Shown: positions 1 to 7,218 of the stretch, in pieces
Layout: each line of letters starts with the position of its first letter
How positions within the stretch are numbered: position 1 is the stretch's first letter
Origin: Syntrophomonas sp.
GTDB lineage: Bacteria > Bacillota > Syntrophomonadia > Syntrophomonadales > Syntrophomonadaceae
Assembly: GCA_028709355.1 (NCBI GenBank)
Contig: JAQVXF010000013.1
Coordinates: 1-13,075, forward strand
Length of the DNA stretch: 13,075 bases
Direction of reading: 5' to 3'
Translations under genes and position numbers: made by a program
Notes under the pieces: model-generated
What the model saw: only the letters and a program-made list of their open reading frames with translations
Told to the model about the DNA's origin: nothing
Database searches by the model: none

Positions 1-1
1 G

Positions 2-328
2 AAGGACGAGGAGTATCTGGTCCGATTGCAACGATTGGTGCAGGTGGCGCGACATTTCTTAAAAAATGAACTCAGTCAAATACCGGGACTCACCGTATAT
101 ACTCCTACTGCCAACTTCATCCTGGCCGATGCCAGTACTGCGGGGATTACCACCTATCAACTGCAGCAGAGTTTAGCTCCCCAGGGATTCTTTATAAGGG
201 ACTGTGCCAACTTTCGTGGATTGGGTCCAGGTTTTTTCCGAATCTCAATCCGTACCCGGGCAGACAACCAGCGCCTGGTGAACGCTATCAGTGATTACTT
301 CTTGAACCGAACCGGAGGAGGTCAATAG
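2..328 (+). CDS. cobD: CobD-type threonine-phosphate decarboxylase, C-terminal part (partial)
   Basis: This is the last 108 codons of a gene that begins before the window; the reading frame is open from base 2. The C-terminal stretch reading IRDCANFRGLGPGFFRISIRT followed by a run of N/R residues is the typical end of the PLP-dependent L-threonine-O-3-phosphate decarboxylase of cobalamin synthesis, which makes the (R)-1-aminopropan-2-ol phosphate linker of the nucleotide loop. The arginine in RISIRT matches the carboxylate-binding Arg of fold-type I aminotransferases. The PLP lysine would lie upstream and cannot be checked, so a histidinol-phosphate aminotransferase is not strictly excluded. 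The CobC-like and CobQ genes that follow favour CobD. Its last codons carry the ribosome binding site of the next gene (GGAGGAGGT, 314-322), so the two are probably translationally linked. Confidence 0.82.
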   Translation, partial: KDEEYLVRLQRLVQVARHFLKNELSQIPGLTVYTPTANFILADASTAGITTYQLQQSLAPQGFFIRDCANFRGLGPGFFRISIRTRADNQRLVNAISDYFLNRTGGGQ

Positions 329-329
329 C

Positions 330-923
330 ATGCTTCCCCAGCGTATCATCTTGGTGCGACATGGTCAGACGGCCTGGAACTGCACCGGCAGATTCCAAGG
401 GCATGCCGACCCCGGTCTGAATGGTACCGGACAAGCCCAAGCCAAAGAGGCGGCACGCCGCCTGGCTGGTGAGAGGGTGGAACGTATTTACACCAGTGAT
501 CTGACAAGGGCTGTGCAGACTAGCCAACTGATAGCCCTGCCCCATGGTCTGTCAGTCAGGGTGGAACCACTGCTGCGGGAGATTGATTTTGGCCGATGGG
601 AAGGATTGACATTTGACGAAATCCAATCTCGCTCTCCAGACATTCTGAAGGCATGGATGCGAGACCCTTTCGCAGTAAGGATACCGGGGGGCGAGACGGC
701 GGAGGAGTTGAAACTGCGCGTGAAGGAGGCCTGGAACAGGATAAGCGGGGAGTTGCCAGCGGCTGCGACAGTGCTTATTGTGGCTCACGGAGGTTCTCTG
801 CGGATGCTGATGTGCCTCTTGACCAGGACAGACACATCTCGGCAATGGGAATTCGACATGGGACCGGGAGAATCTGCGATCCTGTTCAATGGCGGCAACG
901 CTTACGCCAGAGTCATAGAGTGA
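330..923 (+). CDS. cobC: CobC-like alpha-ribazole phosphatase / histidine phosphatase family protein
   Basis: A 197-aa member of the histidine phosphatase (phosphoglycerate mutase-like) superfamily. The N-terminal LVRHGQT motif gives the RHG signature (R10, H11 nucleophile, G12). The REIDFGRWEG segment around residue 83 supplies the usual acidic residue, and AHGG near residue 152 supplies the second catalytic histidine (H153). The FGRWEGLT pattern is typical of CobC, which removes the 5'-phosphate from alpha-ribazole-5'-phosphate or from adenosylcobalamin-5'-phosphate. The ATG starts one base after the stop of the CobD-like gene and is preceded by GGAGGAGGT with a 7-nt spacer. Family members are promiscuous, so the exact substrate is inferred from the cob neighbours. 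Confidence 0.82.
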   Translation: MLPQRIILVRHGQTAWNCTGRFQGHADPGLNGTGQAQAKEAARRLAGERVERIYTSDLTRAVQTSQLIALPHGLSVRVEPLLREIDFGRWEGLTFDEIQSRSPDILKAWMRDPFAVRIPGGETAEELKLRVKEAWNRISGELPAAATVLIVAHGGSLRMLMCLLTRTDTSRQWEFDMGPGESAILFNGGNAYARVIE

Positions 924-953
924 GCATTATATTATTAGGAGATGAAGCCGGGG

Positions 954-2495
954 ATGGATAGAACACATACCATAATGGTCCAGGGAACAGGTTCGCATGT
1001 GGGGAAAAGTGTGCTTGTGGCAGCACTATGTCGAATCCTCCACCAGGACGGATACACGGTGGCTCCTTTCAAGGCTCAAAACATGGCCCTCAACTCTTTT
1101 GTCACTATTGAAGGTGGCGAGATGGGGAGGGCGCAGGTAGTGCAGGCCCAAGCCGCCGGTATTGAACCGGAGGTAGATATGAATCCAGTGTTACTTAAGC
1201 CCGCGGCCGACTGTGCATCCCAGGTGATCGTACATGGTAAGCCGGTTGGGACGTTCAGCGCCCGCCACTATCATGAGGATTATGTGCAGAGAGTGTGGCC
1301 AGCTATATTGGAGTCATTTGCCCGTCTTAAACAGAAGTATCAGATTATTGTCTTGGAGGGAGCCGGCAGCCCAGCTGAGGTCAACCTCCAGAAGAACGAT
1401 GTGGTGAATATGAAGGCTGCTCATATGGCTGAGGCGCCGGTATTACTAGTGGCAGATATCGATAAGGGCGGTGCCCTGGCGGCGGTGGTAGGAACCTTGG
1501 AGTTGCTGCGGCCAAATGACCGCGCCATGGTGGCCGGAATAATCATAAATAAATTTCGAGGTGATCGGGAGTTGCTCCAACCAGCCTTGGATTTTTTAGA
1601 GGCTAGAACCCAAATGCCGGTGCTGGGGGTGATTCCTTATCTTCATTTCTCTATTCCGGAGGAGGATACCGTCAATGACGAAATTCGCCCGGCCAGTTGC
1701 CCGGATAAGGTATTGGAGATAGGCGTTCTTTACCTGCCCCACATCTCCAACTTCACAGATTTCGACCCACTCGAAGGTGAGCCGGATGTGCATCTTAAAT
1801 ATATTAAGCCCGGTCAAAGGATCGGGCGACCGGATTGCCTGATCATTCCTGGATCCAAAAACACCATAGGTGACCTGAATTGGATCCGGAGAAACGGGTG
1901 GGACAGCGAAATCTTAGAATTGGCGGCCAGCGGGGTTATCGTAATAGGTATATGCGGGGGATTTCAGATGCTCGGCGCGACGATCCTTGATACGGAGGGG
2001 GTGGAGTCGGCGCAGCCCGAGAACCAGGGACTAGGCCTCCTGAATGTAACCACCGATTTTTCTACCGAAAAAACCACCTGGCAAGTCACGGGTTTGCCTT
2101 TGGTATGCACAACCGCGGCGGATGACCACATTAATATAGAAGTGACGGGATACGAGATTCATATGGGCCAAACGTATCGGGCTCCGGAAGTACCGGCCGC
2201 ATTCCGACTGTGGCGAGAAAATGATCCAGAGACAGAAGTTATGGATGGAGCCGTCAGCCCAAATGGACTAGTCTGGGGGACCTATTTGCACGGACTGTTC
2301 GACGCCGACGGATTTCGCCGCATATTCCTTAATCAATTGCGTAACACTAGAGGCTTGGCGCCCATCGAACCGCAGTTCTATTTCCACCAATCCCGGCAAA
2401 CTGCTTACGATAGTCTGGCGGAGGCGGTGCGCGCAAATCTTGACATGGCCAGTGTTTATAAGATAATGAAGCTGCCATCTCCAGAGGATAGATGA
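954..2495 (+). CDS. cobQ: Cobyric acid synthase CobQ/CbiP
   Basis: A 513-aa glutamine-dependent amidotransferase that amidates peripheral carboxylates (b, d, e, g) of adenosylcobyrinic acid a,c-diamide to give cobyric acid. The N-terminal dethiobiotin synthetase-like ATPase domain opens with VQGTGSHVGKS (P-loop, residues 9-19) and contains the CobQ-typical FKAQNMALNS and LEGAGSPAEVNL segments. The C-terminal class-I glutaminase domain has the nucleophile C334 in GICGGFQMLG and the catalytic H446 in GTYLHGLFD. Length is normal for the family. An in-frame ATG at 942 exists, but AGGAG (937-941) abuts it directly; the ATG at 954 has that site 12 nt upstream and gives the N-terminus usual for CobQ, so I choose 954. 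It follows cobC by 30 nt in the same operon. Confidence 0.93.
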   Translation: MDRTHTIMVQGTGSHVGKSVLVAALCRILHQDGYTVAPFKAQNMALNSFVTIEGGEMGRAQVVQAQAAGIEPEVDMNPVLLKPAADCASQVIVHGKPVGTFSARHYHEDYVQRVWPAILESFARLKQKYQIIVLEGAGSPAEVNLQKNDVVNMKAAHMAEAPVLLVADIDKGGALAAVVGTLELLRPNDRAMVAGIIINKFRGDRELLQPALDFLEARTQMPVLGVIPYLHFSIPEEDTVNDEIRPASCPDKVLEIGVLYLPHISNFTDFDPLEGEPDVHLKYIKPGQRIGRPDCLIIPGSKNTIGDLNWIRRNGWDSEILELAASGVIVIGICGGFQMLGATILDTEGVESAQPENQGLGLLNVTTDFSTEKTTWQVTGLPLVCTTAADDHINIEVTGYEIHMGQTYRAPEVPAAFRLWRENDPETEVMDGAVSPNGLVWGTYLHGLFDADGFRRIFLNQLRNTRGLAPIEPQFYFHQSRQTAYDSLAEAVRANLDMASVYKIMKLPSPEDR

Positions 2496-2565
2496 TCTGC
2501 GATGAGGACAACCCCACGGCGGCCAATTGAACGGCTGATCGCGAGAATATTCCCTGTCTGCGCCA

Positions 2566-2598
2566 AAAGCCATCTTCTCTTGTATGGAAGATGGCTTT
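2566..2598. terminator. Hairpin terminator between convergent cobQ and AAA+ ATPase gene
   Basis: A perfect 12-bp inverted repeat (AAAGCCATCTTC at 2566-2577, GAAGATGGCTTT at 2587-2598) with a 9-nt loop lies between two convergent genes. The stem ends in TTT on the plus strand and in TTTT on the minus strand, so it could serve as a bidirectional intrinsic terminator. The U-tracts are short, which leaves some doubt about efficiency. The rest of the gap (2496-2688) shows no gene. Confidence 0.7.
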
Positions 2599-2688
2599 CA
2601 GCATCACAGGCTTATTCAACTCCAACCGACTGTGCAAGCCGGTTGAGATCAATGGACGGCTAAGTACCGGTAATTGTCCTCACAGCTG

Positions 2689-3831
2689 CTATCGGGCCGC
2701 TGTTGCATACTCGGCTTCTCCAGTCGCTTCAGCCTTACCGGTGGGCTTCTTAGTTCCAGAGGTGAACACATTAGTACTTTTGGCATCGTCATTCAGGATT
2801 CGGACCAGGGTATCCGCATCTACACGATGTTTCAGAATCAGCGGCAGGATATGGTTTATATCGTTGACAGTGGCTTGGTCGCGGTCTTTGGTAATGCTAT
2901 AAAGAACCGCTCCCTGCTGCATAGCCTCGATAGCCCGGATGCTTTCTAAGTTGTGCTTAATATAGAGTCGAGCGATATAGTTGCGGACAAAGTCTGGGAG
3001 GTCGACCTGCAGATAGCGTTCGGCCCACTGCAGCATTATCTGCGTATATATCTCATGTTGTTGTTGGTAGTCAATGACGATATCCCCGTGTCGCTCGACC
3101 TTGGCTTTAGTGTTATGGAAATTGTCTTTGAGCATCTTAGCGATAACATCGATGGAAGAAGGTCTTCCCATATAACATACCATGTCGAAACGGTCTGACA
3201 GCTGCCGCCTTATTTCTTCCAGGGGACCAGGGTCTTCATCTGGATTGGATGCGGCCCATACCGATACATTTACCTTAACCGATACAACTGGCAGTCCGGC
3301 TTCCTCGATTTGGACCACCCCCGGCTTGGTGCCCATTAGGTCCAGCAGGATATCGGTGATCTCGGGGGCAGTGTCCGCCAGACGATTTATCTCATCGACA
3401 AATAGGATACCCCGGTGAGCCTGAGGAATGAGTCCAGGCAGAAGCCCGGCTTCAGGATTTTTGGAATCGGTGAGTTTGGCTAAATCTATACTGCCCGCCA
3501 CAGTGCCAACTTTGGCAGAATGGGATATCTCCAGAAAAGGCATCGGAATCAATTCTGTTCCTATCTGGGCTATATCCTGGGGAGACATTCCCTGGTGATG
3601 TGGACAATGCGGTTGAGCCGGATCACAATTGTAAATGCAGCCTTTGATACGCTCAATCTTAGGCAGGATGTCCTGCGCCCTTCTCATGATAGTGGTTTTG
3701 CCGGTGCCTCTGAGCCCTTCGGCATGAATGTGCAAAGGTTCTCCAGCGATGGTCGACACCATCGACATCCTCACCAGATCAAACAGTGCCTCATTTCCTT
3801 CATAACGCTCCAGCTGTGCAAATTGTATCAT
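2689..3831 (-). CDS. ChlI/MoxR-like AAA+ ATPase, function unknown
   Basis: A 380-aa AAA+ ATPase resembling the magnesium-chelatase I subunit (ChlI/BchI). It has Walker A GLRGTGKTT (39-47), a ChlI-like VGTVAGSIDL segment (108-117), Walker B GILFVDEINR (141-150), sensor-1 region AASNPDED (194-201) and RRQLSDRFD (208-216), a likely arginine-finger region. Between Walker A and the beta-hairpin it carries C65, C69 and C76 with H75, H78 and H79, a possible metal or Fe-S site. The C-terminal 25 residues are low-complexity (K/T/G/A/E). The chosen ATG has GGAGGAGG 9 nt upstream; a longer in-frame start at 3876 lacks this. No ChlD/ChlH, CobN/CobT or von Willebrand partner is in the window, so a chelatase role is unsupported. 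A MoxR-like remodelling or cofactor-insertion chaperone is an equally good guess. It follows the small membrane protein gene by 114 nt, probably from the same sigma-54 promoter. Confidence 0.85.
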   Translation of the reverse strand: MIQFAQLERYEGNEALFDLVRMSMVSTIAGEPLHIHAEGLRGTGKTTIMRRAQDILPKIERIKGCIYNCDPAQPHCPHHQGMSPQDIAQIGTELIPMPFLEISHSAKVGTVAGSIDLAKLTDSKNPEAGLLPGLIPQAHRGILFVDEINRLADTAPEITDILLDLMGTKPGVVQIEEAGLPVVSVKVNVSVWAASNPDEDPGPLEEIRRQLSDRFDMVCYMGRPSSIDVIAKMLKDNFHNTKAKVERHGDIVIDYQQQHEIYTQIMLQWAERYLQVDLPDFVRNYIARLYIKHNLESIRAIEAMQQGAVLYSITKDRDQATVNDINHILPLILKHRVDADTLVRILNDDAKSTNVFTSGTKKPTGKAEATGEAEYATAAR

Positions 3832-3873
3832 TGCTCCAATCCTCCTCCCTGATCCGGATGGGTCTGGCTTCTG

Positions 3874-3895
3874 CAATGACCGTCGAAGGTCATTG
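3874..3895 (-). other. Intercistronic hairpin upstream of the AAA+ gene
   Basis: A perfect 8-bp inverted repeat (CAATGACC / GGTCATTG) with a 6-nt loop lies between the 55-aa membrane protein gene and the AAA+ ATPase gene. No T-run follows on the minus strand, so it is unlikely to be a full terminator. It might act as an mRNA processing or stability element, or as a protein-binding operator. Confidence 0.4.
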
Positions 3896-3945
3896 GTTCG
3901 ATGTATAGATTAGTTAGTCTTCGCTGGTTAATAGCCGCAGTCTGT

Positions 3946-4113
3946 TTATACCAGCACTATCACGCAAATAGTGACCAGGATCATCGTCAACAAAGCCGCG
4001 ACTCCTGCAAAGCCAACCCCGATAGTAACATTCTCCAGGCTGACCGACTGATTCTGGTCGGGACTGTTTTTAGTCGCCAAAGCTGGATTTCCATACAAGT
4101 ATTTAACGGTCAT
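3946..4113 (-). CDS. Small tail-anchored membrane protein (55 aa), unknown
   Basis: A 55-aa protein with a polar N-terminal half (NPALATKNSPDQNQ) and a hydrophobic C-terminal helix of roughly residues 31-55 (IGVGFAGVAALLTMILVTICVIVLV) running to the last residue. This predicts a single membrane span with the N-terminus on one side and no exposed tail. No family is recognised. I chose the ATG at 4113 because GGGGGTGA lies just upstream with a 6-nt spacer and because a sigma-54 promoter lies about 90 bp upstream of it. The same frame is open up to 4227, but a start there would lie within or before the promoter. It is the first gene of a probable two-gene operon with the AAA+ ATPase, divergent from the hydrogenase-like sigma-54 activator. 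Confidence 0.68.
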   Translation of the reverse strand: MTVKYLYGNPALATKNSPDQNQSVSLENVTIGVGFAGVAALLTMILVTICVIVLV

Positions 4114-4204
4114 GGATGTCACCCCCATCTGGTTTTTATAAACGTTAAGATCGTTGATAGCATGATTCACGGTTCTATTAAAATCCTCTTTGACATCAAT
4201 ATAT

Positions 4205-4220
4205 AGCAAGTATCGTGCCA
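4205..4220 (-). promoter_or_regulatory. Sigma-54 (-24/-12) promoter of the small membrane protein / AAA+ operon
   Basis: Read on the minus strand, the sequence is TGGCACGATACTTGCT, a full match to the sigma-54 core consensus TGGCACG-N4-TTGCW, with the invariant GG (4219-4218) and GC (4207-4206) separated by exactly 10 nt. Transcription should start near 4194, giving a leader of about 80 nt before the ATG at 4113. The divergent neighbour is a sigma-54 activator, which fits such a promoter. Confidence 0.88.
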
Positions 4221-4330
4221 CAACCAACTAATTGGTATAAAATAACGACAGAAGCTCTACTCATTCACGCTAAGCGGCCAATGCACATACAAATCGATTA
4301 ATGAATATGGTCTGGTAATTTCGTGATGTT

Positions 4331-4400
4331 TGTGACAATAATGTACTGATAGCGTTATGCAGTTGTAACATTGTTACACATTGGTTACAATGTTGTTACA
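4331..4400. repeat. Cluster of TGT-N-ACA sites (candidate activator binding array)
   Basis: Five TGT-N-ACA-type heptamers occur at 4331 (TGTGACA), 4364 (TGTAACA), 4372 (TGTTACA), 4383 (GGTTACA, one mismatch) and 4394 (TGTTACA). The second and third form a perfect palindrome (TGTAAC-ATT-GTTACA, 4364-4378), and the last three are direct repeats spaced exactly 11 bp apart. They lie about 135-210 bp upstream of the predicted sigma-54 start site (4194), which is normal enhancer distance, and immediately before the activator gene itself. I infer they are binding sites for its Fis-type HTH. Apart from the promoters, I see nothing else in the 311-bp divergent region. Confidence 0.6.
4363..4391 (+). 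promoter_or_regulatory. Candidate sigma-A promoter of the hydrogenase-like activator
   Basis: TTGTAA (4363-4368) and TACAAT (4386-4391) are separated by 17 nt and match the -35/-10 consensus at 4 and 5 positions. The start would fall near 4398, about 27 nt before the chosen ATG. The elements are interleaved with the TGT-N-ACA sites, so autoregulation is possible. An alternative is the extended -10 sequence TGGTATAAA at 4233-4241, which would give a leader of about 175 nt. Confidence 0.4.
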
Positions 4401-4424
4401 ATATGAAACGGAGTGAAAAAAGAA

Positions 4425-7118
4425 ATGATCGGTGTGAATAGGATAATCGGGATAAATGAGAATAATTGCACTAATTGCCACCAGTGTATAGCTGTTTGCC
4501 CGGTGAAGATTTGTAACAATGGCAGTGGTGCGGTCGTAAAATTTAACAACGACCTTTGCATAGGTTGCGGCCGTTGTGTGGGGACCTGCCTTAAGAGCCA
4601 TGGTGGGATTATCGATAAGAGTGCCCGTTTCGTTATTGACGACACCCGCCAATTCATGGCTGACTTGCCTTTGAAAGAGATGGTCGCTCTGGTGGCGCCA
4701 TCCGCACAGTGTAATTTCGAACTCAGTAAACTAATCTCGGCCTTGCGCCAGTTAGGCGTCAAATATGTTTACGATGTATCCTTGGGGGCTGAGTTGACGG
4801 TAGCCCTGTATCATCAAGCGGTAGAGAGTGGCAGTGTAAAACTTCCCATTATATCTTCGGCCTGTCCAGCTATTGTCCGCTATATTCAACTAATGCACCC
4901 TGCGTTGATTGAGCATGTGGCGCCGATAGGCAGTCCGGTGATCAATCTAGCGGTCTATGTAAAGGCTTTACACCCCAATTCAGAACTAGTCTTCTTTTCA
5001 CCTTGTATTGAGAAGACGAGGGAGATACGAAATCAGAATCTGGTGAGATATAATGTTCTCTATCAATCGTTGCAGAAGATACTGGAAAGCAAGGATATCG
5101 ATCCTGAACTGCTGCCAGAAGGGGATTTCGATAATGCTGTTCCAGCTGGGATAGCAACCAATTTTTCGATACCGGGCGGCCTCAAGGAGTCTTACCTCTA
5201 CCATTACCCGGACACGCCTGCCAGTTCAATAGCCCGGGTGGAAGGGCCACTGGTATTCGACAGCTACTTAAGAAATCTGGAGAAGTCGATTACCCGGGGA
5301 GAGGCGCATTTACCCATAATAGTGGATGTCCTGAGTTGCGAGAAGGGATGCAATTCGGGGGTTGGCAGTGTACACAACTCGATCCGCTGGGAGATGGAAT
5401 ACATGGTCGCGGCCAGGTCGGAGCAGAGTGTAAGCGATCCAGCCAATAACCAGCGGTTGGAAGAATTCCTGGTTGATGCTCTCGATAGGTATGATTTTAG
5501 CGTGCCCCAATATGCTGATTTGTCTCACCTGGGGCAGTTCGACCTGCCTAGTGAAACGGAATTAAAGGACATCTTTGAGAAAATGCTCAAGTTCGAGGAG
5601 AAGGATTTTCGGAATTGCGCTGCTTGTGGATATAATTCCTGCTACTATATGGCGATAGCCATTCACAACGGCTTGAACAAGGTCCAGAATTGCCACTTGT
5701 ATCAGGAGAAAGAACTGCGCCGGGAGCAGCAGGCGATAGAGTACATGAATATGGAGTTATCTTCCGTTTTCAATGCTATGAACGATGCCTTAATCGTATT
5801 GGACAAGGAAGGGAGAGTTTCCCAGTCTAATGTAGCAGCTCAGAAGATCACCGGTTATGCTGATGAGGCCATAATAGGCATTCATATTCTCGACCTATTC
5901 AGCGGCAAGGCTCCTTATACCATGAAACTGCTGGAAACCGGTGAATCTTATAGAGACCGGGAGATGATTATCGACGGTATGCGGGGCAAGATCCATGGTA
6001 CTGCTTCCGGGGAGCCTAGGATCGACGAGAATGGTCAGATCATCGGTGCCACCATCATAATCCGACCCATCGCCAGAGTTCAGGAACTGGTGAACAAGAT
6101 CAGCGGGGCTCAAGCTACTTTTACCTTCGATTCCATCATTGGCGAGGACAAGAATCTCAAGAATTCTATCCGCTTGGCGACCATAGCTAGCGCCAATGAC
6201 TCGGCCGTATTGCTGCAAGCGGCCAGTGGAACTGGTAAAGAGGTATTCGCTCAGGCCATCCACAACGGCAGTTTGAGGCGGAACGGCCCATTCGTTGCCA
6301 TAAATTGCGCCGCCCTGCCGCGTGAATTGGTGGGCAGTGAACTGTTTGGTTACGTTGAAGGAGCGTTTACCGGAGCCCGGCGAGGGGGAAGACCGGGGAA
6401 ATTCGAGTTGGCCAACAAAGGGACCCTATTGCTGGATGAGATCGGGGATATGCCTCTGGAACAGCAGGCCATGTTGCTGCGTGCTATCCAGGAAAAGGCT
6501 ATCTTGCGAGTCGGGGGTGATTCTCTGATAAATGTGGACGTCCGAATAATTGCGGCTACCAACCAAGACCTACTGGAACTCGTAGGGCAGGGCAGATTCC
6601 GGGCAGACCTATACTACCGGCTTAATGTGGTGCAGATATCTATCCCTGCTTTGAAGGATCGACGTCCTGACATCACGCTTATGTTCGAATATTTCGTGAA
6701 ACAGATGTCAGCCCGAATTCATAAGCATATCAGCATCATAGATGATGAGGTAATAGACGTCCTGCAAGCCTACGATTGGCCAGGGAATATCCGCGAATTG
6801 CAAAATGTTGTGGAGAGAACCCTGTTGTTGGCCGAGGACGGGCATATTACTCTGGATTGCCTGCCGCGCGAGATTGTCGGGGCACAAGATGCTGAATATC
6901 AAGCCAGCTTCACAGGGGGTTACAAAGAGCTGACGCCAATGTCGTCGTTGTTATCAAATCGCAGTACGCGCAAACTACAAGCGGGAGAAAAGGAAAAAGA
7001 GAGAATCGCGCGGGTCTTGGATAAACACGGGGGCAATGTCAGCAAGACGGCAACCGAGCTTGGTATCTCCCGTAACACTCTATATAGAAAGATGAAGAAC
7101 TATGCCATCAATAATTAG
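4425..7118 (+). CDS. Sensory [FeFe]-hydrogenase-like domain fused to PAS, sigma-54 AAA+ and Fis HTH
   Basis: An 897-aa predicted one-component transcriptional activator. Residue numbers are from the ATG at 4425. Two [4Fe-4S] ferredoxin motifs come first (C15/18/21/25 and C45/48/51/55). A hydrogenase large-subunit domain (about 85-320) follows with all four H-cluster cysteines: C147 in SSACP, C194 in SPCIEKTRE with its lysine and glutamate, and C305 and C309 in SCEKGC. Next is an Fe-S domain (C398, C401, C406, C423; CAACGYNSC pattern), then a PAS domain (about 442-546). A sigma-54 AAA+ domain follows with ASGTGKE Walker A, GAFTGA loop (646-651) and LLLDEIGD Walker B. The C-terminus is a Fis-type HTH (about 859-896). 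In the first H-cluster motif A146 replaces the proton-relay cysteine of catalytic enzymes, and Ser replaces the Met before C194; both are typical of sensory hydrogenases. The ATG has GGAG 11 nt upstream; an in-frame GTG at 4413 overlaps that site. It probably activates the divergent sigma-54 operon. Confidence 0.92.
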   Translation: MIGVNRIIGINENNCTNCHQCIAVCPVKICNNGSGAVVKFNNDLCIGCGRCVGTCLKSHGGIIDKSARFVIDDTRQFMADLPLKEMVALVAPSAQCNFELSKLISALRQLGVKYVYDVSLGAELTVALYHQAVESGSVKLPIISSACPAIVRYIQLMHPALIEHVAPIGSPVINLAVYVKALHPNSELVFFSPCIEKTREIRNQNLVRYNVLYQSLQKILESKDIDPELLPEGDFDNAVPAGIATNFSIPGGLKESYLYHYPDTPASSIARVEGPLVFDSYLRNLEKSITRGEAHLPIIVDVLSCEKGCNSGVGSVHNSIRWEMEYMVAARSEQSVSDPANNQRLEEFLVDALDRYDFSVPQYADLSHLGQFDLPSETELKDIFEKMLKFEEKDFRNCAACGYNSCYYMAIAIHNGLNKVQNCHLYQEKELRREQQAIEYMNMELSSVFNAMNDALIVLDKEGRVSQSNVAAQKITGYADEAIIGIHILDLFSGKAPYTMKLLETGESYRDREMIIDGMRGKIHGTASGEPRIDENGQIIGATIIIRPIARVQELVNKISGAQATFTFDSIIGEDKNLKNSIRLATIASANDSAVLLQAASGTGKEVFAQAIHNGSLRRNGPFVAINCAALPRELVGSELFGYVEGAFTGARRGGRPGKFELANKGTLLLDEIGDMPLEQQAMLLRAIQEKAILRVGGDSLINVDVRIIAATNQDLLELVGQGRFRADLYYRLNVVQISIPALKDRRPDITLMFEYFVKQMSARIHKHISIIDDEVIDVLQAYDWPGNIRELQNVVERTLLLAEDGHITLDCLPREIVGAQDAEYQASFTGGYKELTPMSSLLSNRSTRKLQAGEKEKERIARVLDKHGGNVSKTATELGISRNTLYRKMKNYAINN

Positions 7119-7218
7119 GGTACTGGCCTGTGGGCAGATTGGGCATGGTGTCAATTTACAATTCGATTGTCAGAAGCTGGCATAGTGGTGGCTTAATTTG
7201 ATTGGAAGAGGTGGATCT

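Noticed and set aside
2503..2682. 9-bp inverted repeat (TGAGGACAA / TTGTCCTCA) bounding the cobQ-AAA+ gap
   Set aside because: Short arms nearly 170 bp apart with no mobile-element ORF between them and no target duplication; probably chance.
3832..3876. Extended N-terminus for the AAA+ ATPase
   Set aside because: No ribosome binding site precedes the upstream start, whereas GGAGGAGG lies 9 nt before the ATG at 3831; the extra 15 residues also fall in the RBS region.
4114..4227. Longer 93-aa version of the small membrane protein
   Set aside because: It would start upstream of the sigma-54 promoter's transcription start; the ATG at 4113 has its own good ribosome binding site.
4385..4762. Minus-strand 125-codon open frame opposite the regulator start
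   Set aside because: It overlaps the strongly conserved ferredoxin-motif coding region on the other strand and its translation shows no recognisable features.
7178..7194. Possible second sigma-54 promoter before the NRDE gene (TGGCAT...TGGCT with GG-N10-GC spacing)
   Set aside because: The -24 and -12 elements each deviate from consensus, and the start would fall just before the ribosome binding site, leaving almost no leader.
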